From NCBI RefSeq assembly GCF_020085105.1, contig NC_058055.1, positions 15,315,822 to 15,379,821 of the forward strand: a DNA stretch of 64,000 bases, read 5' to 3'. The notes under the pieces are model-generated. The model saw nothing but the letters and a program-made list of their open reading frames with translations. It was not told the DNA's origin and did not search any database. Of the stretch, positions 1 through 12,752 are shown piece by piece (position 1 is the stretch's first letter; each line of letters opens with the position of its first letter). Source of the DNA: Siniperca chuatsi. Its lineage: Eukaryota; Chordata; Actinopteri; Centrarchiformes; Sinipercidae. The position numbers were made by a program, and so were the translations under genes.

Positions 1-660
1 TATTGAAATAAAATGTTTATTTTATGCTGATGATTTAGTTCTGCTGTTACCCACAAAAAAGGGACCTCAACAAAGACAATACCCATAATACCCTAAAAGA
101 TAATACCCACCCAAGCCACAGCCTGTTCACCCTGCTGACCACCAGACTGCAGAGCAGCTTCTTTTCTTCAGGCTGTAAGGACTACAGCTTGCATTTTGTT
201 TCACAACCCTGTGTTGTATAATGATAAATAATTTAACCTTGAACCTTGGATATTTTGAGAATATTCTGCCACATTGGGCCTTTAAAATAAACATTAATAA
301 AAACCAAAGTAATTATCTTCCAGAAAAGGCCCGAAACCCAAAGAAACACTTGAAAAATTACTATTGGAAACATCCCTATTGAACAAATGAACAACTGCAG
401 GTATTTAGGAATTAAAATAACATCAACAGGAGATTTTGAATGGGCTGTGAAAGAAATAAAACAAGGGCCAAAAGAGCATTTTACATCATGAAAAAATTGG
501 TACAAATCCATATCTGAAATGAAATCTGGCTGAAAATATGCAAAGCAGTTATTGAACCAAAGGAGTCCTCTCAGTCAGCTGGTCCTGAGACTCAGTGACT
601 CGACACCATCCACTATTACAAACAATGAGGAGCAAAATTAGCAAAAAAATCTAACTCAAT
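1..660 (+). mobile_element. L1/Tx1-like LINE reverse-transcriptase remnant with a nested L2-like tail
   Basis: Positions 23-34 encode YADD within the string FYADDLVLLLPTKKG, the catalytic motif of a non-LTR reverse transcriptase. After an interruption, 250-560 again resembles LINE reverse transcriptase (RRAFYIMKK-like and WLKICKAVIEP segments) with several stops. The interruption at about 60-247 reads like the degenerate 3' end of another LINE and ends TTGAACCTTG, typical of an L2-type tail. The element is truncated by the window edge and dead. Confidence 0.6.
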
Positions 661-664
661 CAAA

Positions 665-1007
665 TGGTAACACTTTATTTTAAGGTGCATTCATAAGACT
701 GACATGACACCTGTCATGAACATGAAGAAGTCTTTATGAAGGTTTATTAAGTGTCATTGGATCAATTATGTCACTTTTAATGCAAAGTTGACATTGAGAT
801 GTCTTTGTTATGACAACTTGACATTAACCAAGAAAACATAACCTGTCATAAACATGCCATAGCAGGCCTAATTATCAACCTTAAAGAAACTATTTAGCTT
901 TATGTGTTAACATTACATTATACTGTCATGTGCTTGGTTTTGACAACGACTGTCATGAGACCATTATAATTGTGTCAATTCCCTTGACCTCAAGTAAAGT
1001 GGAACCA
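665..1007. mobile_element. Short non-autonomous DNA transposon (MITE-like)
   Basis: The left end (665-687, TGGTAACACTTTATTTTAAG...) and the reverse complement of the right end (985-1007, TGGTTCCACTTTACTTGAGG...) match at about 17 of 23 positions. The 340-bp interior has no reading frame and repeats the word TGTCATGA/TGACA in both directions. Target duplication is not clear. Family uncertain. Confidence 0.45.
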
Positions 1008-1169
1008 TTTGGACTTGTCATAAAGATGCCAGTAACGTTATGAGGGCAGTCTGATGACAGAGTACAGTACCAAGGTGATTTATGAAGTTTTCTGATAGAC
1101 AGATAACGTTACTTGTTGCTAAAGTAACGTTAGCTAACCTAACCACACTGGTGGTGGTTGAGGTGAGTT

Positions 1170-1245
1170 TCCCCCCTTCACTGTGAAGCACTTTGGGTAT
1201 CAAGACCGTTATATGAATGTAATCCATTATTATTATTAACATAAC
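1170..1245 (+). repeat. SINE/LINE 3' tail
   Basis: GAAGCACTTTGGGTATC followed by a (TTA)n-like end is a common 3' tail of fish SINE and LINE elements that end near a simple trinucleotide repeat. Only the tail is recognisable. Confidence 0.4.
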
Positions 1246-2672
1246 CGCTAACTGCTGCTAATTGTAACCATTAACTGCTGTTGTTTAAATTAAATTAAAT
1301 TTGAAAGGCAATATATCCTACAAGGACAGGTTGAGGTGGAGAGAAATGTACATGCGGGTGCGGGTCTCTAAATCGGAGAAAATGGGTGTCGGGTGGATGT
1401 TTATTGCGCAGGCTACATGTGAATTTGGATGATATCAGTCGACCAGCGCTTCACTAGTAGGCTACATACACTGTAGCAATTTTTGATTATTCAGGCTAAT
1501 ATTGAGGGACAGCCAAGAGAAATTGTGTGAACATAAAACCTAATTTAAAGCCAATAACCAGAGGCGAAGGTTGATGTGGGAAACTGTTTTTTCATGTTAC
1601 TTTTCGTGGAACTTCATACTACAACGATCGCTCAGGTGGCTTTGTTGTTACATGAATTGGTAGGCTACCTGTTCATGTGAAAATTCACGTGAATTGGTAC
1701 TTGTTCATTTTAAGTTTCTGGTCTATTTCCCACTACAAAGACACACTACTCTCACACTTTTTGCCCCCCCCCCCACTTCTGAAATGAATCTGGCGCCCTT
1801 GCTCTGTTCAAGTGTCCCAGTAAACCATGACAGTGTGACAGTGAGCCAGCATGAACGATACCAGGACCCTGAAATTGAAGCAGCTAAATGGTATTCAGCC
1901 ACCATTAATGTGATTACACCTATGCTTTTCCTGCTGTGACATGAAGAAAGGTCTTCTGTGAAAAAGGCCCGTCGTTTGTACCGTTTGAGCATGCGCACAG
2001 CTCAGTATATTCCTTTAAACCGTGGCCGCTGAAAATTCTCGATTCTGATTGGTTGGACAGTTTAACTGAAAATCTATGACATGGTGTTTGTTTGCAGTTC
2101 TAAATTAATGCGCCAGTATTAAACTAGCTAGCCTTAGCTTAATTTAGTTTTAGGTAAAGACCATAGGGTGTGTAAAATAAAGACCAGCAACAGTGAGCCA
2201 GAGCTAAAGAGTTTGGAGCTAATTTTATTTTGTGTAACCACCACCAACAATTGAAAAATAGGATCTGTGACAACCACGCAAATTTAATTGGAAATGCGTT
2301 TCATTATATTTGCGTGCGGTGGGAGAGAACGCTTCGTAACGTTATCTTTAAGACAGTTTTGATAATACCGTGTAGCAGACTTCAGCACTATACTCTATTC
2401 TTGAGATTAAGAGCATTCAATAAATGTCCCTTTCTCTCCCGGTTTCAAAACATGTCATGATTTTAAAACTCCTGGTCCAGCCCATGGAGCATCATCGACA
2501 CCTACCTGTTTAGATGTTACCTACCAACGCAAGCGGCAGGGAACTATGTTTTACATTACAAAACAAAAAAGCAAGATCACAATTAGTTATGTGTGTAAAT
2601 GAGCGACTGATAGTTTTATTGCGAGTTTACATAAGGCATTTTGTTAGCAAATGGCCATGGTATAATAGTACG
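1246..2672. other. Intergenic stretch with no recognised gene
   Basis: Short open frames exist on both strands, but none shows a conserved domain, a plausible splice structure or coding-like composition. A C-run lies at 1764-1774. No repeat family was recognised. Confidence 0.4.
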
Positions 2673-3242
2673 TTATCCATGGATGATGGTGTAGTCCCTC
2701 ATTCGTCCAGGAGTGTTCCATCGTAGAAAAGGTTTCAGTCGTAGTCATCTGGACACTGTTTTCAGAATCAAGACGTTTCGACTCCCATCCGGAAGTCATT
2801 CTCAATTGTGAAAATGGTCTGAGAACTCAGAAATTTAAGCTACTCTGTTGCTTAGGCCCTAGGGAGGAGTCTTCCTGAGTGTCTGCTGTTTACCCTGCCT
2901 AGTTTCACCTGAAACTGACCTTTTGTTTCCATGATGGCTCAGTAATCAGGCCTATTGTTCTCTGGCTGCACCTCCCTCATCACTGTTAAGTACCTGATTA
3001 GCATATGATTGGCTTGACCATGGTGTTAATACACTGTGGTAAACGGTTGGCAAATTGAATCTCAGACCACCATTTCTGTTTAAAGAGGGGTTTTCTTTTT
3101 TCACAAAAATGGCTTCTTTGACGACTCTTTCAAACCAACTCTTCTCTCTACTTAGAATCTGCTAAGTAGAGAGAAGTGACTTCCGGATGGGAGCCGAAAC
3201 GTCTTTACGACTGAAACCTTTTCTACGATGTTATCATGGATG
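2673..3242. mobile_element. ~550-bp element with long inverted termini
   Basis: Positions 2719-2743 and 3206-3230 are perfect 25-bp inverted repeats. Inside them, 2772-2798 and 3177-3203 are also inverted with one mismatch in 27. The outer flanks TTATCCATGGATG (2673-2685) and TTATCATGGATG (3231-3242) could be an imperfect target duplication. A perfect 15-bp hairpin lies at 3141-3176. There is no coding sequence. I believe this is a dispersed fish repeat but cannot name the family. Confidence 0.6.
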
Positions 3243-3346
3243 TATTAAGGAGAATATATTAGGGTATTATCCCTTACTTACCTGAGAACAGTTCCAAAGG
3301 CATTGTATGTAAGGCAGGCAAACAATGCCTAAAAATAAGAGGCTCA

Positions 3347-3430
3347 AAAAAAAAAAAAAAAAATTATATATATTATATATATAAATTATATATATATATA
3401 TAAAAATAAATAAATAAATATAAATAAAAA
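3347..3430. repeat. Poly-A plus (TA)n and (TAAA)n low-complexity tract
   Basis: A run of A is followed by alternating TA and then TAAA repeats. It looks like a degraded retroposon tail or a simple repeat. Confidence 0.8.
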
Positions 3431-3815
3431 CGTTGTTACTAAACTTGTGCCCAAACAGGCTCAATCATATGACTCTTTGTTCTTCTGAATGATTTCCGTT
3501 ACACCTGAAGGCATCACAGCTGATTATGTAATTGAGGACAAGCAAACTGCTCCATCCAAGACTTCAAAGTGAAATAAAGAGAAATTGAGCATGTCAGGTT
3601 TTATAGAGAATTATATTGATACAACGGAGGATCTGACTGGGTGGATGTGAGGCCAAGTTAATCAGCAGTGACAAACACTACAACCACAGCTGCTCATGAC
3701 TTCCATCTACCAGTAAGTACAAACCTAAAAATGAGACTCACACTACAATCTTTTCCAGAGGCAACTCTACATTTGGACAGGTTTCTGACATTTTTTAAAT
3801 TTTTCAATACATGGT

Positions 3816-3841
3816 AAAAAAAAAAAAAAAAAAAAAAAAAA
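3816..3841. repeat. Poly-A tract
   Basis: A 26-nt homopolymer just beyond the presumed pds5b 3' end. Confidence 0.9.
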
Positions 3842-3849
3842 GTATTAAT

Positions 3850-4369
3850 ATACAGAACTGTAAACAAAAACGCATGTTTTCTTTTAAAGTAAAATGACAC
3901 AATTAACGTCACAAAAAAAGATAATGGTTAATCTCTTTCAGTTTTTAAAAGTGTGACACAGAGGGAATGATTGATAAGCAATATTGCTTTATGGGAGCAC
4001 TTTAATAATAATATCGGTGGGTAAAGGCTTTACAGCATCCCCCCAGTCAGCATCAAACACAACAATAGAACATGAAACAGACATAAGAGACTATTTACAA
4101 GAGTGATCTTTTTTTCCTCTTAAAATTATTTCTACTTAATGTGGCGAACATCATCACAATGCAACAACCCACAGCTGATGATACGATGTACTGATGTAGT
4201 GTGCATGTGGTATATGCAAGTGTGTGAATTTGTGTAACAGTAGGAGCGTCGGCGTATGAAAAGTTTAAAAAGTTCAATGTCCATATTTTCTTTCCTACGT
4301 CTTTCTTCCACGACTTTAGAGTAGACTCGCCGTTTTCGTTTGTCCCCCATCATTTTTTTTATTTTTAGC
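3850..4369 (-). other. pds5b: pds5b 3' UTR (extent uncertain)
   Basis: Non-coding, AT-rich sequence follows the pds5b stop on the minus strand. A variant polyadenylation hexamer ATTAAA (plus-strand tttaat at 4001-4006) is the first plausible signal, about 365 nt past the stop. A 26-nt poly-A/poly-T run follows at 3816-3841. Vertebrate PDS5B transcripts often have longer 3' UTRs, so the end could be further left. Confidence 0.4.
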
Positions 4370-6246
4370 TCATCTTCTTCGCCCTGCTGCCTTCTTACGA
4401 CCCTAGGGGAGAGAGAAAAAATAAACAGGGTGAAAAGTCTGGACAGGAAATGGAGCTTATAAATTCTTCCATACTTCTTAAATTGGTCTAAAACCCAGAA
4501 TTCCCAGATCTGATTCATGTAACAATTTCAGTACCTTCGGTGTTGGCTCGTCCTCCTGCTCCTCCTCATCTTCTTCATCTTCTTCCTCAGAGTCTTCTTT
4601 AGCAGCAGCTGCCTTTGATCGCCCACCACGCCTGGATACCACAGAGGGGATACACACTTAATCCGAATGCCTCAAGGTGTAACAGGGAGACATTAGTAAA
4701 TGTAGAAACATGACAACGCATCACCAACCACCCACTGAAGTACAAAGCTGCGGCCTTGTTCAACACAGAATTTTCTTAAAATACCAACATTTGGCAGATA
4801 AATCAGCAAGTCTCACACACACTGGCCAGTAAGACGCAGCAATGCTTCAAAATGCTCACTTGTAATCTAGATTCTTTGTACAAGTAGCATGGACATTACA
4901 CTGACATATTTGAGTAATTTGTAATAATTTGGACAAAAAATAAATTAATTAAAAAAAAAAAAAAAAGAGTCCATAACATGAAAACTGTGCAGACTCAGCA
5001 TACATTTAAATCTAAATCTATACCCTTAATTTTACACTAATTTTAAGCAAAATACATTAACTAAATGTGACCATAAATGAAATAAGGGAAATGCCATAGT
5101 TAACGCATAAATACAAATTTACAAATTTGTAGTTAACAAACGTAGTGTCATTACTAGGACGACGTGACAGGAAGTTTTGTGCTGTCATAGAATTTCATAT
5201 AAGCCACATTGAGGATTATGTTGTATATGATAAATGTATTTTGTTTAAGAAAAATTATGTTGAGCTTTAAGGGTTATTTTTGACCTAATGAATTAGTAGT
5301 TCAATTCTTAGTAAGTTCCACTCCAGAAATTTTCTGGAGCTTTCAGTTACATCTCATGGCCTTTTATTTATTTATTTTTTTGAGAAATCTGGAACATGTC
5401 CAGTAAGTAGACCTTGCGCTAAGAAGAAAAATCATGCTAGGCTGGTCCATTGCAATTACTTTACCAGACAGCGGCAGGTGAGCAAAAAATTTAATTTCAT
5501 GACACACAAACCCTCACTGTGATGTAGAAAATGCACGCTGAAGTTTATGCAAAAGCCTGGAAGATCACAAAGCTAGTGTGCATCTTACGCTGGTTTCTTG
5601 GCAGGCGGCTGAGCTGATTTGGGTGGACGTCCTCTCCTCTTCTGCGGTGTGGACTCTGCGGACTCCGAGCTGTTGAACAAAGACAAAATGCAAACGACAC
5701 CAGAGTTTAAATCAAAATGAATCTTGCGGACAGAAATCTCAGTGCCAACAGCAGATGTTATTAGTGAAGCTGATCCAACTTCTTTGTATGCATTTATTGA
5801 ACCCAGGGAGGTTTTTCTGTTTCTTACCCTTGTGATCGCCGCGGCGCCCTGGCTTGCCTTCCTCCCTTGGTCTTCAACTCCATATTTTCACTGCTCCGGT
5901 CATCCTCTTCCTCCTCCTCCTCTACTGCTTCCTCCTCCCCTCTCTCCTCTTCCTCCTCCTCCTCCTCCTCCTCCTCTGGTGGAGGAGCTGCCTTCTTTCG
6001 CCCCCTCTTCCCCTTGGCAGGTGTGTCCTGACTGGGTGTAGCAGACTTTGGAGGCCGGCCCCTGCGTCCTTTTTTCGGCGGGCTGTTCTGTTCGTCCTCT
6101 GGCCGATTGTCCTCGTCCCACTGGTCCTCGGACTCGGCCGCTGCAGTCGTGTTGGCTGCCGCCTTCTTGCGTCCACGCTTTGGCTTGCTGTCCAGGTCGT
6201 CACTAGAAGTTACACCACGTTTGCGACCACGGGGCTTTTCAATATC
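4370..6246 (-). CDS. pds5b: pds5b coding exons 31-34 (AT-hook tail and stop)
   Basis: Exons: 5828-6246 (419 nt), 5589-5669, 4535-4631 and 4370-4402 (10 codons plus TGA). This encodes the basic/acidic tail of roughly 210 residues. AT-hook cores are RGRPPK near residues 1259 and 1349, plus RGRKK near 1221 and 1278, separated by Glu runs from an impure GAG repeat. The final exon reads [10 protein letters not shown] then stop. That frame is forced by the phase-0 junction; another frame there stays open longer but does not fit. AT-hooks bind the minor groove of AT-rich DNA and are a PDS5B rather than PDS5A trait (family knowledge). Confidence 0.9.
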
Positions 6247-9200
6247 CTGTTAATGAAAGAAGAAATGGTTGACAAGGGCTGATGTGTGTCCTGCTTTGTG
6301 ACCCATAATTTTTCATGACCAAGCCAGAACCCCTCTAAGAAGATACCTTTATTTCTGACTTTTTGGTGAAGAGAGAACTGCTGAACTGTATTTATTCTGA
6401 ACTAAACAAATACAAAATGATCTATGCAGTAGGTCTGGAGGCTTATAGTTTACACAACATGTACTTGCTAATCCTATCTTGACTTAAATCCAGCAGGTGT
6501 TTGCAGTGTAGAATCACAACAGAGACACAAGGATTTATGACTTGCAACACTCAACGGGATCACAGCAACACAACATTTTCAAGAGGATTATGGCTGGGAG
6601 ATTCTGACAACATAAGATATCCCAATAGTTTGGAACAAATAACTCTATAATGTAATATTTTTGGGATGATTACTGGAGCTTTCCGACGATATTTACACGC
6701 AAGATGGTCTGAGAAACTCATTAGTAATGTGGATATGATGACCAAGCAGATGTTCATTTTCACTCTGATAAAACTCACAAATAACTTTAAATCATAAGAC
6801 CAAGCAGCTTAAAACCATGAAAAGACAACATTGAATCTCTGTTACTATATTATAATAACCAGTCTCACATCACAGTAGATATTATATTTGCATATAAAGA
6901 GGTTTTATTACCTTGTCAGTGCTGTCTGCTCTCTTTAGGCTGATGTCTTCGTTTTCACTATGATCCATTTCTGTGCTGTCATGCCTGAAACAAAGCAATT
7001 ATTAATTAGTATTTTATATACAAACACAGAAATGCAACCCAATGTGACAAGATAAAAAAGCCATCTTATTCTGTGGTCCTGTGCAGTCTATGAGCATATA
7101 TCAGTGAACATCTTCACTCTCTGTGCTGTGAGGCAGTTTGTTACCTCCACCAAGGAGGTTATGTTTTCGGTGCCGTTTGTTTGTCTGTCAGCAGGATTAC
7201 GAAAATACTACTGGCCCGATTCCACCCTGTGGCATGGTGAGTCTTTAGAGGAGTTTGTATGTGCATTACATGTCTTGTACCTGGTCTTGCTGCGTTGTGG
7301 AGAGCCTGGGTTGGACGAGGAGTCGTCGTTGCTGGCAGTCTCCATACGAGAAGCTTTACTCTGGAGTGGTTTCCCCGCCGACGACAGCGGCTTGTTTACT
7401 GCACCCAAAACGTTAGCCGACTTGGGCTTGAGGAGCGAGAGGTGACAAAGAGTTTGAGATGGATACGTGTTCCATCCAACAAAAAGGCAGAAATCAGATG
7501 AAAAAAGCCAACATTACCATTTCAGAGGTTTGATTAAGCTTACCTTTCCTGGTGTGAAGAATGCCTTCATCTCTGGTGGGAGATAATTTTTTGTGTTGCT
7601 GAAATTCTGAAACAGAGAAATCTTATGTCAGAGAGCTTGTTTGCGTAGAGAGAACAACAAAAAACTGAACTGAAACACAAGCTGAGGATTATGAGCAGAA
7701 GGTTTGCTCCTGCCAAACAATCTCATGTGTGCCAGCTATGTTGATAATTCCTCTTAAAATAAGCCCATGTTTACACAAATAACTAGGGAGCAGACACTGA
7801 AAACCAGGGTACTACCAGCTACTGCAAACAGGAAAATACAAGTCACCTGTTTATCTTTTAAGTTTTTATGTGCACTTTTCATAGAGGTGCATTAGTACCC
7901 ATAACACTCAAAAGGGCATGTGCATCTTGACCCATCTTTTGCAAAGTCAAAAGAAAAGAAAATGTTTTTGAACATCTAATTTCCAGCTCAGCTTTTGCTA
8001 TTAATATGCATCAAAAAAAGAAGAACATTAAAAGAAAGTGCTTTGCTGGAAATAAAATATTTAAGATGCTTTGGGGGGCAGACACCAACCTTGTCTGGTT
8101 TGGTGAAGAAGCATGAGGGCAACACAGGGTCTTTTGGGGACTCCAGGCTGTAGGTGGTGCTCTTTGACATGATAATGTTCATGGCTACGTCACACACTGT
8201 GTAGAGTTTCTGTGCAGGGAAGACACAAAAATCTGATCAGCAAGATGGCAATTAGAGCAGTGAATGAATATGTATTGTCCATATATTAAATATATAGTGT
8301 ACATGAACTTGCAGACGTAATGTGTACCTCGTTGGTTTTGGGATCGTTGGGGGACTGGGCATCTTTCGTCTGTTTGATATTTTCCACCATTTTCCTTATG
8401 AAGGCATGGCTGTTGTTCTCATTCTTGGCCATGATAATCTCAAGGACAAACCACAGAGCCCTAACAAGGAGGGGAAGTTTTACATCAGTCAGACTTTGAA
8501 TTCTAGACATAATTTTGTAGCATTTTCCTTTTAAGTTCTCAGACATAGACCATAAAACTATTTGGATACTTATGTAATGTATGAGTAATGGAAATAATAA
8601 AATAGTTTTAGCACTGAGTATTCTCTGTAGGGGGGAAAAGTTGATATTATTCAGTGCTTTGTGTATTTATAGCTAAAATAGCTGCATGTCCCCCAAAAAT
8701 ATGATGCAAACACCAGGTTGTAAAATTCCACACTGATCTAAGAGTTGGCATTACATTTATGAAAAGTGTATTTCTCATTTTTTCAAGTATTGTTTTATCA
8801 TCAGTGCTATCAGCAACCAACAGCTTTCCCAAACACCACTTACTCTTTAATTTCTTTGAGCTGCTCGATGTCCTGTACTTTGACATAGTCTGGGTCATGT
8901 GCCAGCAGGTGGATGGTGTAGGGCACCACATACTCCGGCAGCAGAGAGAACAGCTTGTCTGTTGACACACACACACACACACACGGTAAATATTGCACCA
9001 ATACTACCTCATCACAACAGTGCTAATGATTACTGCCATAGGCACTGAGGCGCACTATAAGGAGAGCAAAAGATCTTATTAATTCCTTTTCTCCTGACCA
9101 ATTTCTTTTTAATTTCCTCTTTACAGTCACATCACTTATTTTTATTCCTACCTTTCACATATTCTGGTTTTGATATACAGTATACTGTAGAAGTTACAAA

Positions 9201-12200
9201 TTAAATAATGGGGCACTTGTTTTATGCTACAGACTTTTTGTAGCTGCTTTTAAGATTAAAAAAATAAAAAAATAAAATAAAAATCTATAAATAAAAATTG
9301 TCAGATTTCATTTGAAATAGTCAGATTTTGTTTAGTCTCTTTACCGCTGATGGCGGCGTGCTGTTTGAGGTACTCTCGGCGTATGTTGACGTTTTTCACC
9401 AGGCACTGGCGAGCGTGAGCCCTCCTCTCCTTAACAGGGTCCTTGGCACACAAAGCGAACACTGCCATGTATTCCAGAGGCAGACGGAGGCGGCACAGGC
9501 CCCGATGGAGCTTCTGGGAAAAACACTGTCGCACCTGGTAGCACTCATCCTAGACAACAAAGAGAAAGACGCACAGAACAGTGACAATCAATGATTAGGA
9601 GGATAGATGATGAAATGGTTTAGAGAAATATGGGGAGGGAATGTAGAGGTGGAGTAGGGCTGAGAAAATTATACCAGATAGTAGTGCATCATTTCAAAAC
9701 AATATAAAATCAAAACTATTAAAACAAAAACTGATGCAGAGCCCTAATTCGAGCATGAGCATTGCATAAAAAGAGGATTTTACATTAATGACGAGAGCAC
9801 ACAGCTGGTATTGCTCCAGTGTGATGATTTCGTGGTAACAGGGCTCCTGTGCCAGCTTCAGCAGGGCGCACGCCGCTGCCAGTCGCAGCCTCGACATGTC
9901 TGGTTTACTGGGGGATGAGGTGAAGGAGCAGAGGAGACAAGAGTAAAGAAGGATTTCTTTATATATCTGCAAATGTGTTACGATTAAAGCCTTACATCCC
10001 CCTAGAGTCCACAAAACCCATTAAAATCCAACGCATCGCTGTAAATTACAGGATTATAATCTGAAGACAAAGCTTTCTCTGAGCTGCTCAGGAGGCTGAC
10101 ACACACATGACCTTAGGTTTGTCTAATAAAGAAGTATAGGCTTTGTAATTTACCCCATCCTGCCCTGCTCGGTAAGGTCTCCATCACTGTGTAGTATAGC
10201 AGTCAGCATCCTCAGGGTGGAGTTTCCTGATTTGCTCTGGTTGTTCTTCACTCCTAGTAACCACCTCACCATCAGCTTTATGCCCTGGATCTGAATGGAG
10301 GAGGGTCAAAAATAATTTTTGGGCCAACAAAAGTGCATCACTGGAGTTACAATAATCAGAATCAGGGGAGATAACTCCTCATGTACTTGTTAAGGTAAAT
10401 AAAGCAAGATTGTGATGATATGATAATTAACGTGACAGTTCTGTCTCTGAAAGTATTCTTCAGATAAAAAAACAAAAAACACAGCAGTACACTGTACATG
10501 CGGACAAAGTTTTTAAGAGATACACAAGGGTTCACCGCTGACCTTGGCCAGAGTCTCTGGGGACACTTCATCATCAGGAACCCAAAGTTTGGTTGTCTTC
10601 TTGCCTGGGATCTACAGACAACACAAATAATACGGTAAGACTTACTTCACATGATATGAACAGACAGACAGCAAAATCCTAGTACTGTGATAACAGTAGG
10701 TTTTTGGGACCTCGGAGCAGTACTGTTTCAGGGTTTCCCCCAGGACTTTATTAGTGAACTTGTTAAGTGTTGATTGAATAAATAAACAATAGTAACTATT
10801 AAAAACTGGCACTTATTTTCTATAGAGTTTGTTGTAAGTTTTTGTATATACTGAATACATATGATGTGTGTACCCTGTCGTTCATGAGGAGATCCTTCAC
10901 AATGAAGTTGGCGACTAGAGATTTGAGCGGGGCAGCAAACTGTTCTGGGGCCAGCTGAGCCAGGTGACCCAGGGTAGTCAAAGGAGTGATGAGCTGCTCC
11001 AGGTTAGCAGGGTCCAGGCCTTTGTGCAGAGGCTGGAGAAACACAAAACGTTTCATTGACTGTTTCATTCTAGGTCAGACATACAGATCTACTGGTGGGC
11101 ATCACATTATATCTAACAAGTTGTTCAGGTTTGAGAGGAACAGGCATGTTTGTCATTCCTGTTTTAGTGCCAGAGCAAGATTCAGATGCATCAGTGTTTC
11201 ATTATTTCATTTCTATCACGTACTTGATGTAGTTGAAGTGAATATTGAGTTCACCTCAGGGTGGTTTCTTTTTACATTTTGTAAATATTTTAGGCACATT
11301 TATCAATCTAATCTGATCCTCTGCATAAAATGAGAAAAGTCCAATTTAATTGAAAGAACACAACAAATGTAAAAGCTTTGCAAAAGTGTGTCAGACCAGG
11401 AGATACACGCAATTTGTGTATTGTTTCACAAGTTTTTCTTATATGTGTAAAAAAAAAAAAAAAAAAAGAAGAAGTAGTATAAAACTAAAGACATGGGACC
11501 TACTGACCTCGAAGATTTGGGCGAAATGTGTGTCTCTGTTGGTGAACATGGCGTTGATGCAGTGGATGGCATACTTGGCCTGGCGAGGGGGGCCTCTCTT
11601 GGCTTTGGCCTGCAGTACCGGCAGCAAAACACTTGGGGGAGCAGGCAGGAGAACACCATTAAAAACCATAGAAGGTATTGTCATAAGTCACAGCATGCTC
11701 ACAGCGAGCATTGCAGTCGAAAAATATGAATAACCACAGAGATTTTTATGCACGATTAAATACCAGACTGTGACTGCAAACATCTTGCTGTAAGCTAGAG
11801 AACGAATGAAAGCAACAATCAGGAAGTGAAACGTACGATTTGATGTGAGGAAAACTCTCTTCCAACTTGCTGCCTGTGTTCTTGAAGATCTGCAGTGCAG
11901 CCTCTGCGACCTTCTCATCATCCATCTTCAGACAACCCAGCAGAGACTCAAACGTTTCTGCAGAGTGGAAGGACACTGGGTGTGTGAACGACAGCACCTG
12001 TGTGGGATGAAAAACAAACAAGGGTCAAACAACTGCTGCATGACGCATAATAAATATTTTTCAATAATAATCACTGAAGTCATCAGAAAAAAAAGTGTTG
12101 AATATATATAATAAGCAAACTCTAGAAACTGATAAAACACAAACTCACTGGAAAGACATGAAAAGTCTTTATGTTATCATTATTAATGTGTTGTGATTGC

Positions 12201-12711
12201 TGCTGCCAGCCCCGCATCCATGTTAAAAACTGCAGGAGGGGCATATCAATCACTGTTTGCAGGCAGCAATTCACAGACACCCCAGCAGCAGAACTGATAG
12301 GCGTGTAGAGCCCATGATTTAGATTTTTTTTCCCCCCCTACAAGCATTTTGTTAAATGGAGCATCAATACAAGATACTGAAATGACAACCCCAGTATTCT
12401 TCATCTCATTTTGTAGATATATGCAGATATCCAGAGTGGAATTTATTTTCTTGCTGGTTTTTACCTTCAGCAGTTCCAGTCCTGCTCTGATGGCCTCTTC
12501 AGTTGGGACGCCCTCCTCATCATCATCAGCTGTTCCATCTATAGATTTGTTAACCTGTTTTACCAAAGCACTGATAGATGATGGTCGAGATGAAAGAGAT
12601 AAAAAAAAAGACGGAAAAAAAGGGTCAAATACTGCACAAGTGAATCAAATATCACTGGCATTTGTAGTCTTTAATCATCACCTTAATACAAAGTTTGTGT
12701 TATGGGCCTTT

Positions 12712-12752
<41 letters not shown>

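Noticed and set aside
4132..4518. 128-codon minus-strand frame over the end of pds5b as its C terminus
   Set aside because: The upstream exon 4535-4631 ends in phase 0 and the acceptor at 4403 puts the reading frame at [10 protein letters not shown] then TGA. The longer frame would need a different phase.
5724..6282. Plus-strand and other minus-strand proline- or glycine-rich frames at 5.7-6.3 kb
   Set aside because: They are shadows of the pds5b AT-hook exon (5828-6246), whose frame is fixed by splice phase and protein similarity.
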